The translations under genes and the position numbers were made by a program. Under the pieces are notes generated by a model. The model searched no databases, was not told where the DNA came from, and saw only the letters and a program-made list of their open reading frames with translations. Positions 38,563-47,829 of a stretch of DNA of 64,000 nt are shown in pieces (the first letter of the stretch is position 1; the number at the start of each line of letters is the position of its first letter). Where the stretch lies: assembly GCF_000019965.1 (NCBI RefSeq), contig NC_010571.1, forward strand, positions 1,922,001 through 1,986,000, written 5' to 3'. This DNA is from Opitutus terrae PB90-1 (GTDB lineage: Bacteria; Verrucomicrobiota; Verrucomicrobiia; Opitutales; Opitutaceae).

Positions 38563-38683
38563 CGGGTTGCGTGCACGGAAGTGTGGCTTGCGCGGGAGTC
38601 AAACGGCGGCGGGCCGTGGGATGAGGATATCGGGGATTGCAAACCGGAGCGATTCGACGAGTTTGGCGGCTCTACAAGCACTC

Positions 38684-40288
38684 ATGTTAAAGAAAATTTT
38701 CGCGAAGCTACGGCAGACTATCGCCCCTTCGCCGTCGTCGAAGCCCGCTGCAGCGGGTGACAAACGTCCTTCATCGGCCAAATCCCACGGCACGCCTCGC
38801 CACGAACCACGCTCCGCGCACGGAGGTGGCAAGTCGCCGGAGTCCGGCCGAACGCACGGCGGTGCGCAACCGGCCCGCGAGGCCCATGGCCGCCGGGACG
38901 AAGAGGGACAGGGCGGACGCCGCCGTCGCCGCGGCGGCAGGGGCCAACGCGACCGTTTCGGCAGCGAGCCGGCGCGGGGGCATGGAGCGCGCGCGGAACG
39001 GCCCTCGCACGCGGAGCCCTACGAGCATCCGGGGCACGAGGCGGTGAAACCGACGGTGCCGATCGCGGTGCCGAAGATGGATACGGCGTTCAGCAAACTC
39101 GGTTTGCAGGACGCGTTGGCGTATGCCGTGCAGAAGATGGACTACGTAGAGCCGACGCCGATCCAGGCGCAGGCGATCCCCATCGTGCTGAAGGGCGGCG
39201 ACGTCATTGGTTCGGCCCAAACGGGCACGGGCAAGACCGCAGCGTTCGCGCTGCCGATCATCCAGCGGCTGAGCACGCACGGGCGGCTGCGCTGCCTGAT
39301 CCTCGAGCCGACGCGCGAACTGGCGCTGCAGGTGGAGGAGGCTTTTCACAAATTTGCGAAGTTTACCGATCTGCGCGTGACCATCGTTTACGGCGGCGTC
39401 GGTTACGGGAAGCAAACCAGCGATCTGAAGCGCGGCATGGACATCCTCGCGGCGACGCCAGGCCGGCTGCTGGATCACCTGGGGCAGGGCAACTGCTCGC
39501 TCGAGGATGTGGAGATTCTCGTGCTCGACGAAGTCGACCGGATGCTCGACATGGGCTTTCTGCCGGACGTGCGGAAGATCGTGCAGCGCTGCCCCAAGGC
39601 GCGGCAGACGCTGTTCTTCTCGGCCACGCTGCCGCCGGAGCTCGAGCAACTCGCCGGCTGGGCGCTGCACAATCCCACCAAGGTGGAGATCGGCCGCGTG
39701 CGTTCGCCGGCGGAGACGGTGTCGCACGGCTTTTATCCCGTGGTGGCTTCGCAGAAATTCGATCTGCTGCAGCTGCTGCTGGAGCGGACGGAGTTCAAGA
39801 GCGTGCTGATCTTCTGTCGCACGCGGATGGGCGCGGACCGGATTGCGCACCGGCTGAAGACCAAGGGGCACACGGTGGGCGTGATGCACTCGGACCGCAG
39901 CCAGCGCGAACGCATCGAGGCGCTGGACGGTTTCAAGAGCGGCAAGTTCGAGGTGCTCGTGGCGACGGACATCGCCGCGCGCGGGCTCGACATCGCGGGG
40001 GTCTCGCACGTGATCAACTACGACGTGCCGGAGAATCCGGAAGACTACGTGCATCGGATCGGCCGGACCGGCCGCGCGCACCACACGGGCGATGCGTTCA
40101 CGCTGGTCACGGAGGAAGACGTGCGCGACGCGCGGTCGATCGAGCGTTACATGGGCATGGCAGTGGAGCGCAAGAAGGTCGAAGGCTTCCCCTACATTTA
40201 CTCGGCGCTGTTTGACGAAAAAGCGCTGGCGGAGATCTCGGCCGCGGCGCCGAAACCGGCCGGCCGGCTGCATCGCGGCATGCGCTGA
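38684..40288 (+). CDS. DEAD-box RNA helicase with basic N-terminal extension
   Basis: The product is 534 aa, starting at MLKKIFAKLRQTIAP. About 120 residues of Arg/Gly/Ser-rich sequence (GGRRRRRGGRGQRDRF) precede the helicase core. Core motifs: Q motif region PTPIQAQAIPIVL, motif I AQTGTGKTAA, Ia PTRELALQ, DEAD variant VLDEVDRM (DEVD), SAT in FFSATLPP, and C-terminal ATDIAARGLDIAG and HRIGRTGRA. It unwinds RNA in ribosome assembly, decay or cold response. RNA-binding RG tails are usually at the C-terminus; here it is N-terminal. Confidence 0.93.
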   Translation: MLKKIFAKLRQTIAPSPSSKPAAAGDKRPSSAKSHGTPRHEPRSAHGGGKSPESGRTHGGAQPAREAHGRRDEEGQGGRRRRRGGRGQRDRFGSEPARGHGARAERPSHAEPYEHPGHEAVKPTVPIAVPKMDTAFSKLGLQDALAYAVQKMDYVEPTPIQAQAIPIVLKGGDVIGSAQTGTGKTAAFALPIIQRLSTHGRLRCLILEPTRELALQVEEAFHKFAKFTDLRVTIVYGGVGYGKQTSDLKRGMDILAATPGRLLDHLGQGNCSLEDVEILVLDEVDRMLDMGFLPDVRKIVQRCPKARQTLFFSATLPPELEQLAGWALHNPTKVEIGRVRSPAETVSHGFYPVVASQKFDLLQLLLERTEFKSVLIFCRTRMGADRIAHRLKTKGHTVGVMHSDRSQRERIEALDGFKSGKFEVLVATDIAARGLDIAGVSHVINYDVPENPEDYVHRIGRTGRAHHTGDAFTLVTEEDVRDARSIERYMGMAVERKKVEGFPYIYSALFDEKALAEISAAAPKPAGRLHRGMR

Positions 40289-40330
40289 TCCGGGATTGCC
40301 CGGACAACGGCACGTGGCTTGTTTCCCGGG

Positions 40331-40372
40331 CTGACCAAAACGGTGTTACACCTGTAACACCGTTTTGGTCAG
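40331..40372. promoter_or_regulatory. Perfect 42-bp palindrome downstream of the helicase gene
   Basis: CTGACCAAAACGGTGTTACA (40331-40350) and its exact reverse complement (40353-40372) are separated by CC. The hairpin could end transcription of the helicase gene, though no T-run follows, or be a protein-binding site. A partial relative (TCTGACCAAAGCGTTACGG) occurs near 57826. Confidence 0.6.
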
Positions 40373-40477
40373 ACCCCAGATGGTAGAGGATGGCAGGCGT
40401 CGCGAGCCGGCCCTCGATCAGGTCCGGCGGCGGCGCGCGCCTTTCGCGGGCGCCTGGCCCCATCACTACTGCTCTGC

Positions 40478-42078
<1,601 letters not shown>

Positions 42079-42082
<4 letters not shown>

Positions 42083-42633
42083 GCGGGTCTGCGCAGAATT
42101 GTAGGGCGGGGTCTCCGCACCCCGCCGTCGCGCCAAATACGGCGGAGTCGGGAGCCCTCGCCCTACAGGACGCGGCTTCATCACGAGAAGGCATCTTTTC
42201 GATCGAGCCTGCGCAGCCGCAGGATGGCGCGTCGATCGGTGAACTGTTGGGTGCGGCCGGGCTGCCGCACGAGGATTTCGCGCCGCACCTGAATCGTTTC
42301 CTGGTGGCGCGGCGCGGCCAGCAGGTGATCGGCGCAGTGGGGGCCGAGGTGATTGGCGAGGACGCGTTGCTGCGCTCGCTCGTCGTCGACCTGGGGGCGC
42401 GCCGCGCCGGATTAGGCGAGGCGTTGGTGCGGCGGATCGAAAACGAGGCGGCCGGCTGGGGTGTGCAGCGCTGGTGGCTGCTCACGACGACAGCCGAGGA
42501 GTTTTTTAGAAAGCGCGGTTTCCGCGTGACGCCGCGCAACGAGGCGCCAGCGGGCATTGCGGCGACCGCCGAGTTTCGCGGGCTCTGTCCGTCGATGGCC
42601 GCCTGCCTCTCGCGCGAAAGGCGGAGCGCATGA
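42079..42633 (+). CDS. arsN2: ArsN2-type GNAT acetyltransferase (arsenic resistance)
   Basis: The product is 184 aa from the ATG overlapping the arsM stop. The GNAT core includes LLRSLVVDLGARRAGLGEAL and WWLLTTTAEEFFRKRGFRV. The C-terminal EFRGLCPSMAACL is the ArsN2 signature. The first about 30 residues are encoded by a palindromic repeat (42100-42167) and are probably not part of the ancestral protein. The acyl acceptor in ArsN2 proteins is not firmly known. It sits between arsM and the sigma gene. Confidence 0.85.
42100..42167. repeat. Palindromic repeat within the start of arsN2
   Basis: TGTAGGGCGGGGTCTCCGCA and CGGGAGCCCTCGCCCTACA form a hairpin of the family at 10638, 16651, 36935 and 43236. 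It lies wholly inside the annotated reading frame, 20 bp after its ATG. Confidence 0.8.
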
Positions 42634-43208
42634 GCGTGACCGAGTTCGATGCGGCGGTGACGGAGTTTTCGACCAAGCTGCGGGCGTTCGTGCGCCGGCG
42701 GGTGCGCGACGAAGCGACCGCGGATGACCTCACGCAGGAAACGCTCCTGAAAGTCTTCCGGTCCCGGGAAACGCTCCGCGACGGCCAGCGACTCGAGGCG
42801 TGGCTGTATCGGATCGCGCGCACCACCCTGGTGGATCATTACCGCCGGCAGCGGCCTAGCGAAGAATTGCCGGAGACGATGGCGGCGGAATCGGTCGACG
42901 AGATCGAGGCGTTGCGGCAGGCGCTCGCGCTTTCGACGCAGCGGTTTTTGGAGGAGCTGCCGGAGTGTTATCGCGTGCCGGTGCGGCTGGCGGAGCTGGA
43001 GGGCCTGCCGCTTGCGAAGATCGCGCTGCGGCTCGACCTGTCGCTCACCGCGGTGAAGTCGCGCGTGCGTCGCGGCCGGGCGATGTTGAAGACGAAGCTG
43101 CAGGAGTGCTGCCGGCTGGAATTCGACCGGAGCGGCAAGCTCATTGGCTGCGAGCGGCGTGAGCGTTGTGGAGAGTCGCAGAAACGAACGGCGACGGAGC
43201 GTGCTTAA
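42630..43208 (+). CDS. ECF sigma factor, SigZ-like, with Cys-containing C-terminus
   Basis: The product is 192 aa. Region 2 is DLTQETLLKVFRSRETLRDG and WLYRIARTTLVDHYR. Region 4 is LPECYRVPVRLAELEGLPLA and LDLSLTAVKSRVRRGRAML. The tail QECCRLEFDRSGKLIGC has the Cys pair and acidic motif of SigZ-type factors and may bind arsenite or another thiophilic metal directly. It overlaps arsN2 by 4 bp. No anti-sigma gene is adjacent. It probably directs transcription of this arsenic operon; that is inference. Confidence 0.88.
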   Translation: MSVTEFDAAVTEFSTKLRAFVRRRVRDEATADDLTQETLLKVFRSRETLRDGQRLEAWLYRIARTTLVDHYRRQRPSEELPETMAAESVDEIEALRQALALSTQRFLEELPECYRVPVRLAELEGLPLAKIALRLDLSLTAVKSRVRRGRAMLKTKLQECCRLEFDRSGKLIGCERRERCGESQKRTATERA

Positions 43209-43235
43209 TGAAAATTATCCGGCGAAGTGACGCCG

Positions 43236-43310
43236 AGGTGGGGCGGCGAATCCCCTCGCCGCCGCGACGACCAGAGGTGCTCGCGGCGGGGAGCGGAATC
43301 CGCGCCCTAC
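43236..43310. repeat. Palindromic repeat (GGTGGGGCGG...GCCCTAC type)
   Basis: GGTGGGGCGGCGAATCCCCT and GGCGGGGAGCGGAATCCGCG with CCCTAC form a two-part hairpin between the sigma factor gene and the small Cys-tailed gene. Confidence 0.7.
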
Positions 43311-43356
43311 TGGACTGCCATACCTTCTTTCCGTGATCCTCAACAAGAGGCAAAAG

Positions 43357-43623
43357 ATGAAGACGAACGACACTGAACGAGCAGATCCGCGCCCGTCGCG
43401 CTGGCAGGCGTGGCTGGAGTATGTGAACGCCGTGTTTGCGATCAGCTCCTGGGGGCTTTACGGCCCACGGGCGTGGCCGATCGACGATCAAGCGCGCCAG
43501 CTGCTGTTGCAGGTCATGTCCCGGTCGCGGAACAAGCCAGAGCGACCGGGCCAAGTGGCGAAGGCTCCGGTGCCGCCGGCAGCCGCCTTGGCGGGCTGTT
43601 GCTGCGGCTGCGCGGCGAGCTGA
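43357..43623 (+). CDS. Small protein with Cys-rich C-terminus, unknown function
   Basis: The product is 88 aa from MKTNDTERADPRPSRWQAW; a GTG 24 bp upstream is possible. The N-terminal part is charged. The middle, LEYVNAVFAISSWGLYGPRA, is amphipathic or weakly hydrophobic. The end reads ALAGCCCGCAAS, four Cys in five residues, suited to binding thiophilic metals or arsenite. No family recognised. It follows the arsenic operon on the same strand. Confidence 0.55.
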   Translation: MKTNDTERADPRPSRWQAWLEYVNAVFAISSWGLYGPRAWPIDDQARQLLLQVMSRSRNKPERPGQVAKAPVPPAAALAGCCCGCAAS

Positions 43624-43650
43624 CACACGCGAATACCCGTATCCGGCAAA

Positions 43651-43697
43651 CCACGGGCGGGACGCCTGTGCCACGTGGCATGGGCGTCTCGCCCATG
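43651..43697. repeat. Palindromic repeat pair (CACGGGCGGGACGCCTGTG type)
   Basis: CACGGGCGGGACGCCTGTGC is followed by GTGGCATGGGCGTCTCGCCC, an inverted pair like that at 17914 but in an intergenic setting. Confidence 0.85.
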
Positions 43698-43795
43698 ACG
43701 GAACAGTGAGATGCGCCGGGCGACGGAAGGTCGCGGGAGCGGTCGTGGGTTTGCCATTGCGTCGGCGAGTGTTTCGGAGTGCGTTCGCCGGTTTC

Positions 43796-44404
43796 ATGAA
43801 ACTGGAAATCCCGCCCGGCGATTTCGCCGGCTACATTTTCGATTTGGATGGCACGCTCATCGACACCATGCCGCTGCACTATCGGGCTTGGGACGAGGCG
43901 ATGCGACGCGCTGGATTAACGGTGGCGCTGGACGAGGACTTGTTTTACTCGCTCGGCGGGGTGCCGACGCGGCGGGTGGCCGAGCTGATTGCGGCGCATT
44001 ACGGGCTGAAGATCGACGCGCAGCGCGTGTTTCACGAAAAAGAATCGCTGTTCACCGAGCTGCAAAAGGACGCGCAGCTGATTGCGCCCACGGTGGAGTT
44101 TGCACGCAAGGCCGCCGCCACGCACCCGATGGCGATCGCGTCCGGTGGGCCGCGCGACATCGTGCGGCGCTCATTGGAGCTCGCGGGCTTGGCGCCCTTG
44201 TTCAAGGCCGTCGTCACGGCAGACGACGTGGTCCACGGCAAACCGGCGCCGGACATGTTCCTGCTCGCGGCCAAACTGATCGGCGTGGCACCGGAAAGAT
44301 GCCTGGTATTCGAGGATGCCGAGCCGGGCTTCAAGGCGGCGGCGGCCGCGGGCATGCGCGTGGTGCGCGTGCCCAGCCGGATTCGGTGTACGAAACGCAG
44401 CTGA
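43796..44404 (+). CDS. HAD hydrolase, beta-phosphoglucomutase-like
   Basis: The product is 202 aa, starting at MKLEIPPGDFAGYIFDLDGT. Catalytic DxD is in FDLDGTLIDTMPLHYRAWDE, motif II in MAIASGGPRDIVRRSLE, Lys in VVHGKPAPDMFLLAA and the acidic motif in CLVFEDAEPGFKAAAAAG. The C1 cap and sequence style fit beta-phosphoglucomutase or sugar phosphatases. It precedes hisC by 135 bp on the same strand; no functional link is apparent. Confidence 0.88.
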   Translation: MKLEIPPGDFAGYIFDLDGTLIDTMPLHYRAWDEAMRRAGLTVALDEDLFYSLGGVPTRRVAELIAAHYGLKIDAQRVFHEKESLFTELQKDAQLIAPTVEFARKAAATHPMAIASGGPRDIVRRSLELAGLAPLFKAVVTADDVVHGKPAPDMFLLAAKLIGVAPERCLVFEDAEPGFKAAAAAGMRVVRVPSRIRCTKRS

Positions 44405-44539
44405 CCCGCGAGGTGCGGTCCGGCGCGGCCGCGGGAAGGGCAGAGGGCGAGGGGAATTTGGCGCAACTGACGTGGCTCGCGGAAATCGCGAGGCAAAACC
44501 CGCTTTCATTTGCAGCGGTTCCCGTTCATTCGTGGGAGC

Positions 44540-45637
44540 ATGAATTTTCAGGCGCTCGTCAAACCCGCGGTGCTCACGCAGCCGGTCTATGAACCGGGCA
44601 AGCCGATCGAAACGGTGGCCCGCGAGCTGGGGTTGGACCCGGCGGGCATCATCAAGCTCGCGTCGAACGAAAACGCGTTCGGCCCGTCGCCGCGAGCCGT
44701 CGCGGCCGCCAATTTGGCGCTCGGGGAGGGCGAACTTTATCCCGACGGCGGCTGTTTCGCCCTGCGCGAGAAACTCGCCCAGGTGCGCGGACTCGCGCCG
44801 GATCAGTTCATCATTGGCAACGGCTCGAATGAGATCATCGAGCTGCTCGGGCACGCGCTGATCGGCGCGGGCGACGAGGTGGTGATGGGTTCGCCGGCGT
44901 TCGTCGTTTACAAGCTCGTGACGTTGGTGTTCGGCGGAAAAGCCGTCGAGGTGCCGCTCGTGAATCACCGCCATGACCTGCCGGCGATCCGCGCCGCGAT
45001 CACGCCGCGGACGAAGCTGGTATATGTGTGCAGCCCCAACAACCCGACAGGCACCGCGAACACCGAGGAAGAGCTGCTGACCTTCGCCCGCTCGCTGCCG
45101 GAGCACGTCGTGGCCGTGTTCGACGAGGCGTATGCGGAATATATTCCCCAGGCACCCGATCTGCGGCCGCTGCTCCGGGAGGGCCGCAATGTCATCTGCC
45201 TGCGGACTTTTTCAAAGATCTACGGGCTCGCGTCGTTGCGGATTGGTTACGGCTACGCGGCGGCGGAGACGATCGCCCTGCTCAATCGTGTGCGGCAGCC
45301 GTTCAACGTGAACGCCATCGCCCAGGCCGCGGCGGTGGCGGCGCTCGACGACATCGAGTTCACCACGCGCTGTCGCGACGCGAACTTGGCCGGGCTGCGC
45401 CAACTCGAAGCGGGCTTCCGCAAGCTCGGACTCGAATATGTGCCGAGCGTGGCGAACTTCCTCGTGGTGCGGGTGGGCGACGGCGCGCGCGTGTTCGACG
45501 CCCTGCAACGCCGTGGGGTCATCGTGCGCCCGCTGAAACCCTATGCGATGCCCGAGTGGTTGAGGGTGACGGTGGGGACGCCGCAGCAGAATGATCGGCT
45601 CCTCGCCGAACTCGCCCGATACAGGGATAACCCCTAG
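44540..45637 (+). CDS. hisC: Histidinol-phosphate aminotransferase
   Basis: The product is 365 aa, with a GGAG ribosome-binding site before MNFQALVKPAV. It is a fold-type I PLP enzyme: IIKLASNENAFGPSPRAV, NGSNEIIELLGHALI, VCSPNNPTGTANTEEE, VVAVFDEAYAEYI and the PLP Lys in TFSKIYGLASLRIGYGYA, with the phosphate-binding Arg region VTVGTPQQNDRLL. It catalyses the imidazole-acetol phosphate to histidinol phosphate step. Other his genes are not adjacent; aromatic aminotransferase activity is an alternative. Confidence 0.92.
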   Translation: MNFQALVKPAVLTQPVYEPGKPIETVARELGLDPAGIIKLASNENAFGPSPRAVAAANLALGEGELYPDGGCFALREKLAQVRGLAPDQFIIGNGSNEIIELLGHALIGAGDEVVMGSPAFVVYKLVTLVFGGKAVEVPLVNHRHDLPAIRAAITPRTKLVYVCSPNNPTGTANTEEELLTFARSLPEHVVAVFDEAYAEYIPQAPDLRPLLREGRNVICLRTFSKIYGLASLRIGYGYAAAETIALLNRVRQPFNVNAIAQAAAVAALDDIEFTTRCRDANLAGLRQLEAGFRKLGLEYVPSVANFLVVRVGDGARVFDALQRRGVIVRPLKPYAMPEWLRVTVGTPQQNDRLLAELARYRDNP

Positions 45638-45981
45638 GCAGATTTCAGGGACGGCCGGGCGATGCGTCCGGACCGACGCGGCGGAGGCGCGCACACTCGG
45701 GACAAGCTTACGCGAGCAGCGACGAACTGTGTCATCAAATCGGAATGGCCGTCTAAAGTGGCGAAGCCACTTGCTATACAGAGTTTTGTGGCCCGGCATT
45801 CGCATAAAATATGCCTTGCTTGTGGCCCCCCGATGGTGGTTTAAGTAACGGGTCGACTTCACACCAACCGCCTTAAAGGGGGTAACGTAGCTCCTCGTCT
45901 GCACACACAGCATGAGTGCGCGAGCTATCCCCTGATGGGTAGGGTCGGCTTCCAGCCCTCCAACTTCAACTCACTGCGATC
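45638..45981. other. Long leader upstream of the exopolysaccharide operon
   Basis: A 344-bp interval of lower GC than its surroundings. It holds a small hairpin (AAGTGGCGAAGCCACTT, 45755-45771), AT-rich CATAAAATATG near 45802-45812 that may include a -10 box, and pairable GGGTAGGG and CCAGCCCTCC tracts close to the next start. It probably carries the promoter and a structured 5' leader. I could not match a known riboswitch. Confidence 0.4.
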
Positions 45982-47133
45982 ATGAAGATCACACGCCTTA
46001 TTGCCGTGTCGGCTCTGCTGACGACGGGCGCCTACGCCGCTCCCTTTCTTGCCATCAGCGACAACGCTGAAATTTTTCTGACCGGCACCCTCGGTGTGCG
46101 GGCCGACGACAACATTTTCATGACCCCGGATGCCCAGAGCGACACGATCTGGGACATCAATCCGGGCGTGCAGCTGGTGTTTGGTCGCTCCAGCATGCTG
46201 CAGGGGACTTGGTCGGTGGTGGAGAGTTTCGCGAACTACTCCGACCACAGCGACCTGAACTCGAACCTCTTCTCCACCGCGTTCAACGCCGCCTACGACG
46301 ACGGCAAGGCGAAGAGCACCTTCAACGCGAGCTTCAACGAGATCAACCAGAACACGGTGGACGTGCGGTCGAACGGCGATGCGCTGATCCGGCGCGACGT
46401 GTTCGCGATCGGCGGCCAGAGCGAGGTGAACGTTTCCGAAAAATCCAGCGTGGCGGTGGGCGTGCAATACACGGGCACGAACTACAAGCGGATCGGCTTT
46501 AGCGACAGCAAGGTCGGGACGATCCCGGTGAGCTACTACTACGAGATGACGCCCAAGGTCGATATGGCGCTGACGTATCGCTATCGCCAATCCTGGTTGC
46601 AGCACGGCTACGACTCGAAGGATCACGCGGTCACGGTCGGTGCGCGCGGTGAGTTCACCCCGAAGCTTACCGGCCAGGTGCACGTCGGCGTGACCCAGCG
46701 CAATTTCCGCCACCACAAGGGGCTCCCGGATCTCGACGACAAGACCCTGCTCGGGATCGATTCGAGTCTGAGCTACGCGGTCTCCCCCAAGTCGACCCTG
46801 CAGTTCGGCGTCAGCAACGACTTTGATGCCAACTCGCAAGGCAACCAGCAGAAGAACCTCACGATCCGCGGCTCGGCCATCAGCAATATCTCGGATGAGT
46901 GGAGCGTGCTGATCGGCGCATCCTATCGGGCCATCAATTACTACGCGCAAGGCGGCATGACGGCGAAGGCCCGCACGGACGACTACATGGAGGGTCAGAT
47001 CGGCGCCACCTACAAGGTGAACGAGTACCTGCAGATCACCGGCGCGCTCGCGCTGCGCTCGAACAAGTCGGATTTGGACACCTCCGACTTCGACAACAGC
47101 GTGGTGAGCCTCGCGGCGAATCTTCGCTTCTAG
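45982..47133 (+). CDS. Outer-membrane beta-barrel protein of the exopolysaccharide locus
   Basis: The product is 383 aa. A signal peptide (MKITRLIAVSALLTTGAYA) is followed by alternating beta segments, for example LGVRADDNIFMTPDAQSDTI, and a final SLAANLRF with terminal Phe, typical for barrels. EpsL-like or BBP2-like outer-membrane proteins occur in such loci. It probably forms or supports the outer-membrane passage for the polysaccharide. A terminator separates it from the export gene, which allows differential expression. Confidence 0.75.
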   Translation: MKITRLIAVSALLTTGAYAAPFLAISDNAEIFLTGTLGVRADDNIFMTPDAQSDTIWDINPGVQLVFGRSSMLQGTWSVVESFANYSDHSDLNSNLFSTAFNAAYDDGKAKSTFNASFNEINQNTVDVRSNGDALIRRDVFAIGGQSEVNVSEKSSVAVGVQYTGTNYKRIGFSDSKVGTIPVSYYYEMTPKVDMALTYRYRQSWLQHGYDSKDHAVTVGARGEFTPKLTGQVHVGVTQRNFRHHKGLPDLDDKTLLGIDSSLSYAVSPKSTLQFGVSNDFDANSQGNQQKNLTIRGSAISNISDEWSVLIGASYRAINYYAQGGMTAKARTDDYMEGQIGATYKVNEYLQITGALALRSNKSDLDTSDFDNSVVSLAANLRF

Positions 47134-47158
47134 TTCGCTGAGCTTGCGTCACTCTTGG

Positions 47159-47196
47159 AAAGCGGAAGAAGATCGTTCCGGTCTTCTTCCGCTTTT
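47159..47196 (+). terminator. Hairpin terminator
   Basis: AAAGCGGAAGAAGA (47159-47172) pairs perfectly with TCTTCTTCCGCTTT (47182-47195), a 14-bp stem with a 9-base loop, followed by TGTTTC. It ends immediately before the next gene's start, so it may act as an attenuator between the barrel and export genes. Confidence 0.85.
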
Positions 47197-47202
47197 GTTT
47201 CT

Positions 47203-47823
47203 ATGGCTTCCCGCTTCACTCGAGGTCTCTGGCTGGCGGTTTTCACCTGTTGGGTACAGTCCGCTGGCGCCGCGTCGTCGGAAAGTTCGTCAGCGTCGTC
47301 CACGGCGCCGAGTGTAAGCCGGTCGGACTATGTGCTGCTCCCTTCCGACCTGCTCCGGGTGCAGATTTTCCAGGAAGAGGACCTCACGCGCGAGGTGCGC
47401 ATTTCCCAGGAGAATACGATCAATCTGCCGCTGATCGGCGCCATCACCACCAAGGGCAAGAACGTCCGCCAACTGCAGGAGGAGATCCGCGATCTCTACG
47501 ACCATGACTACGTCGTCAACCCGCAGGTGAACGTGTTCGTCCTCGAATACGCCAAGCGCAGCGTCAACGTCATCGGCTCGGTCACCACCCCCGGCGTGGT
47601 GCTCTTCCCGCAGGAGCAGGGTTTGACGCTGTTGGACGCGATTTCGCGCGTGGGCGGTTTCAATCGGCTGGCCGATCGCCGGAAGGTGAAGCTGACCCGT
47701 ACGATCGAGGGCAAGGTCAACACCTACATCATCAACGCGGACGACATCATCGAGGGCAACACGAGCGCCAACTGGCCGCTCGTGCAGGATGATGTGATTT
47801 TCGTGCCGGAACGTATCCTTTAA
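47203..47823 (+). CDS. Polysaccharide export protein, Wza-like
   Basis: The product is 206 aa, starting at MASRFTRGLWLAVFTCWVQS, a signal peptide without a clear lipobox. A Poly_export domain (DYVLLPSDLLRVQIFQEEDL) is followed by an SLBB-type segment (VNVIGSVTTPGVVLFPQEQG, LLDAISRVGG) and VQDDVIFVPERI. It forms a periplasmic/outer-membrane conduit for exopolysaccharide. It is shorter than E. coli Wza and lacks the C-terminal membrane helix, so the upstream barrel may supply the pore. Confidence 0.9.
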   Translation: MASRFTRGLWLAVFTCWVQSAGAASSESSSASSTAPSVSRSDYVLLPSDLLRVQIFQEEDLTREVRISQENTINLPLIGAITTKGKNVRQLQEEIRDLYDHDYVVNPQVNVFVLEYAKRSVNVIGSVTTPGVVLFPQEQGLTLLDAISRVGGFNRLADRRKVKLTRTIEGKVNTYIINADDIIEGNTSANWPLVQDDVIFVPERIL

Positions 47824-47829
47824 TCGAAC

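Noticed and set aside
45638-45981. c-di-GMP riboswitch (GEMM) before the exopolysaccharide operon
   Set aside because: The conserved core sequences of GEMM-I/II were not found by eye.
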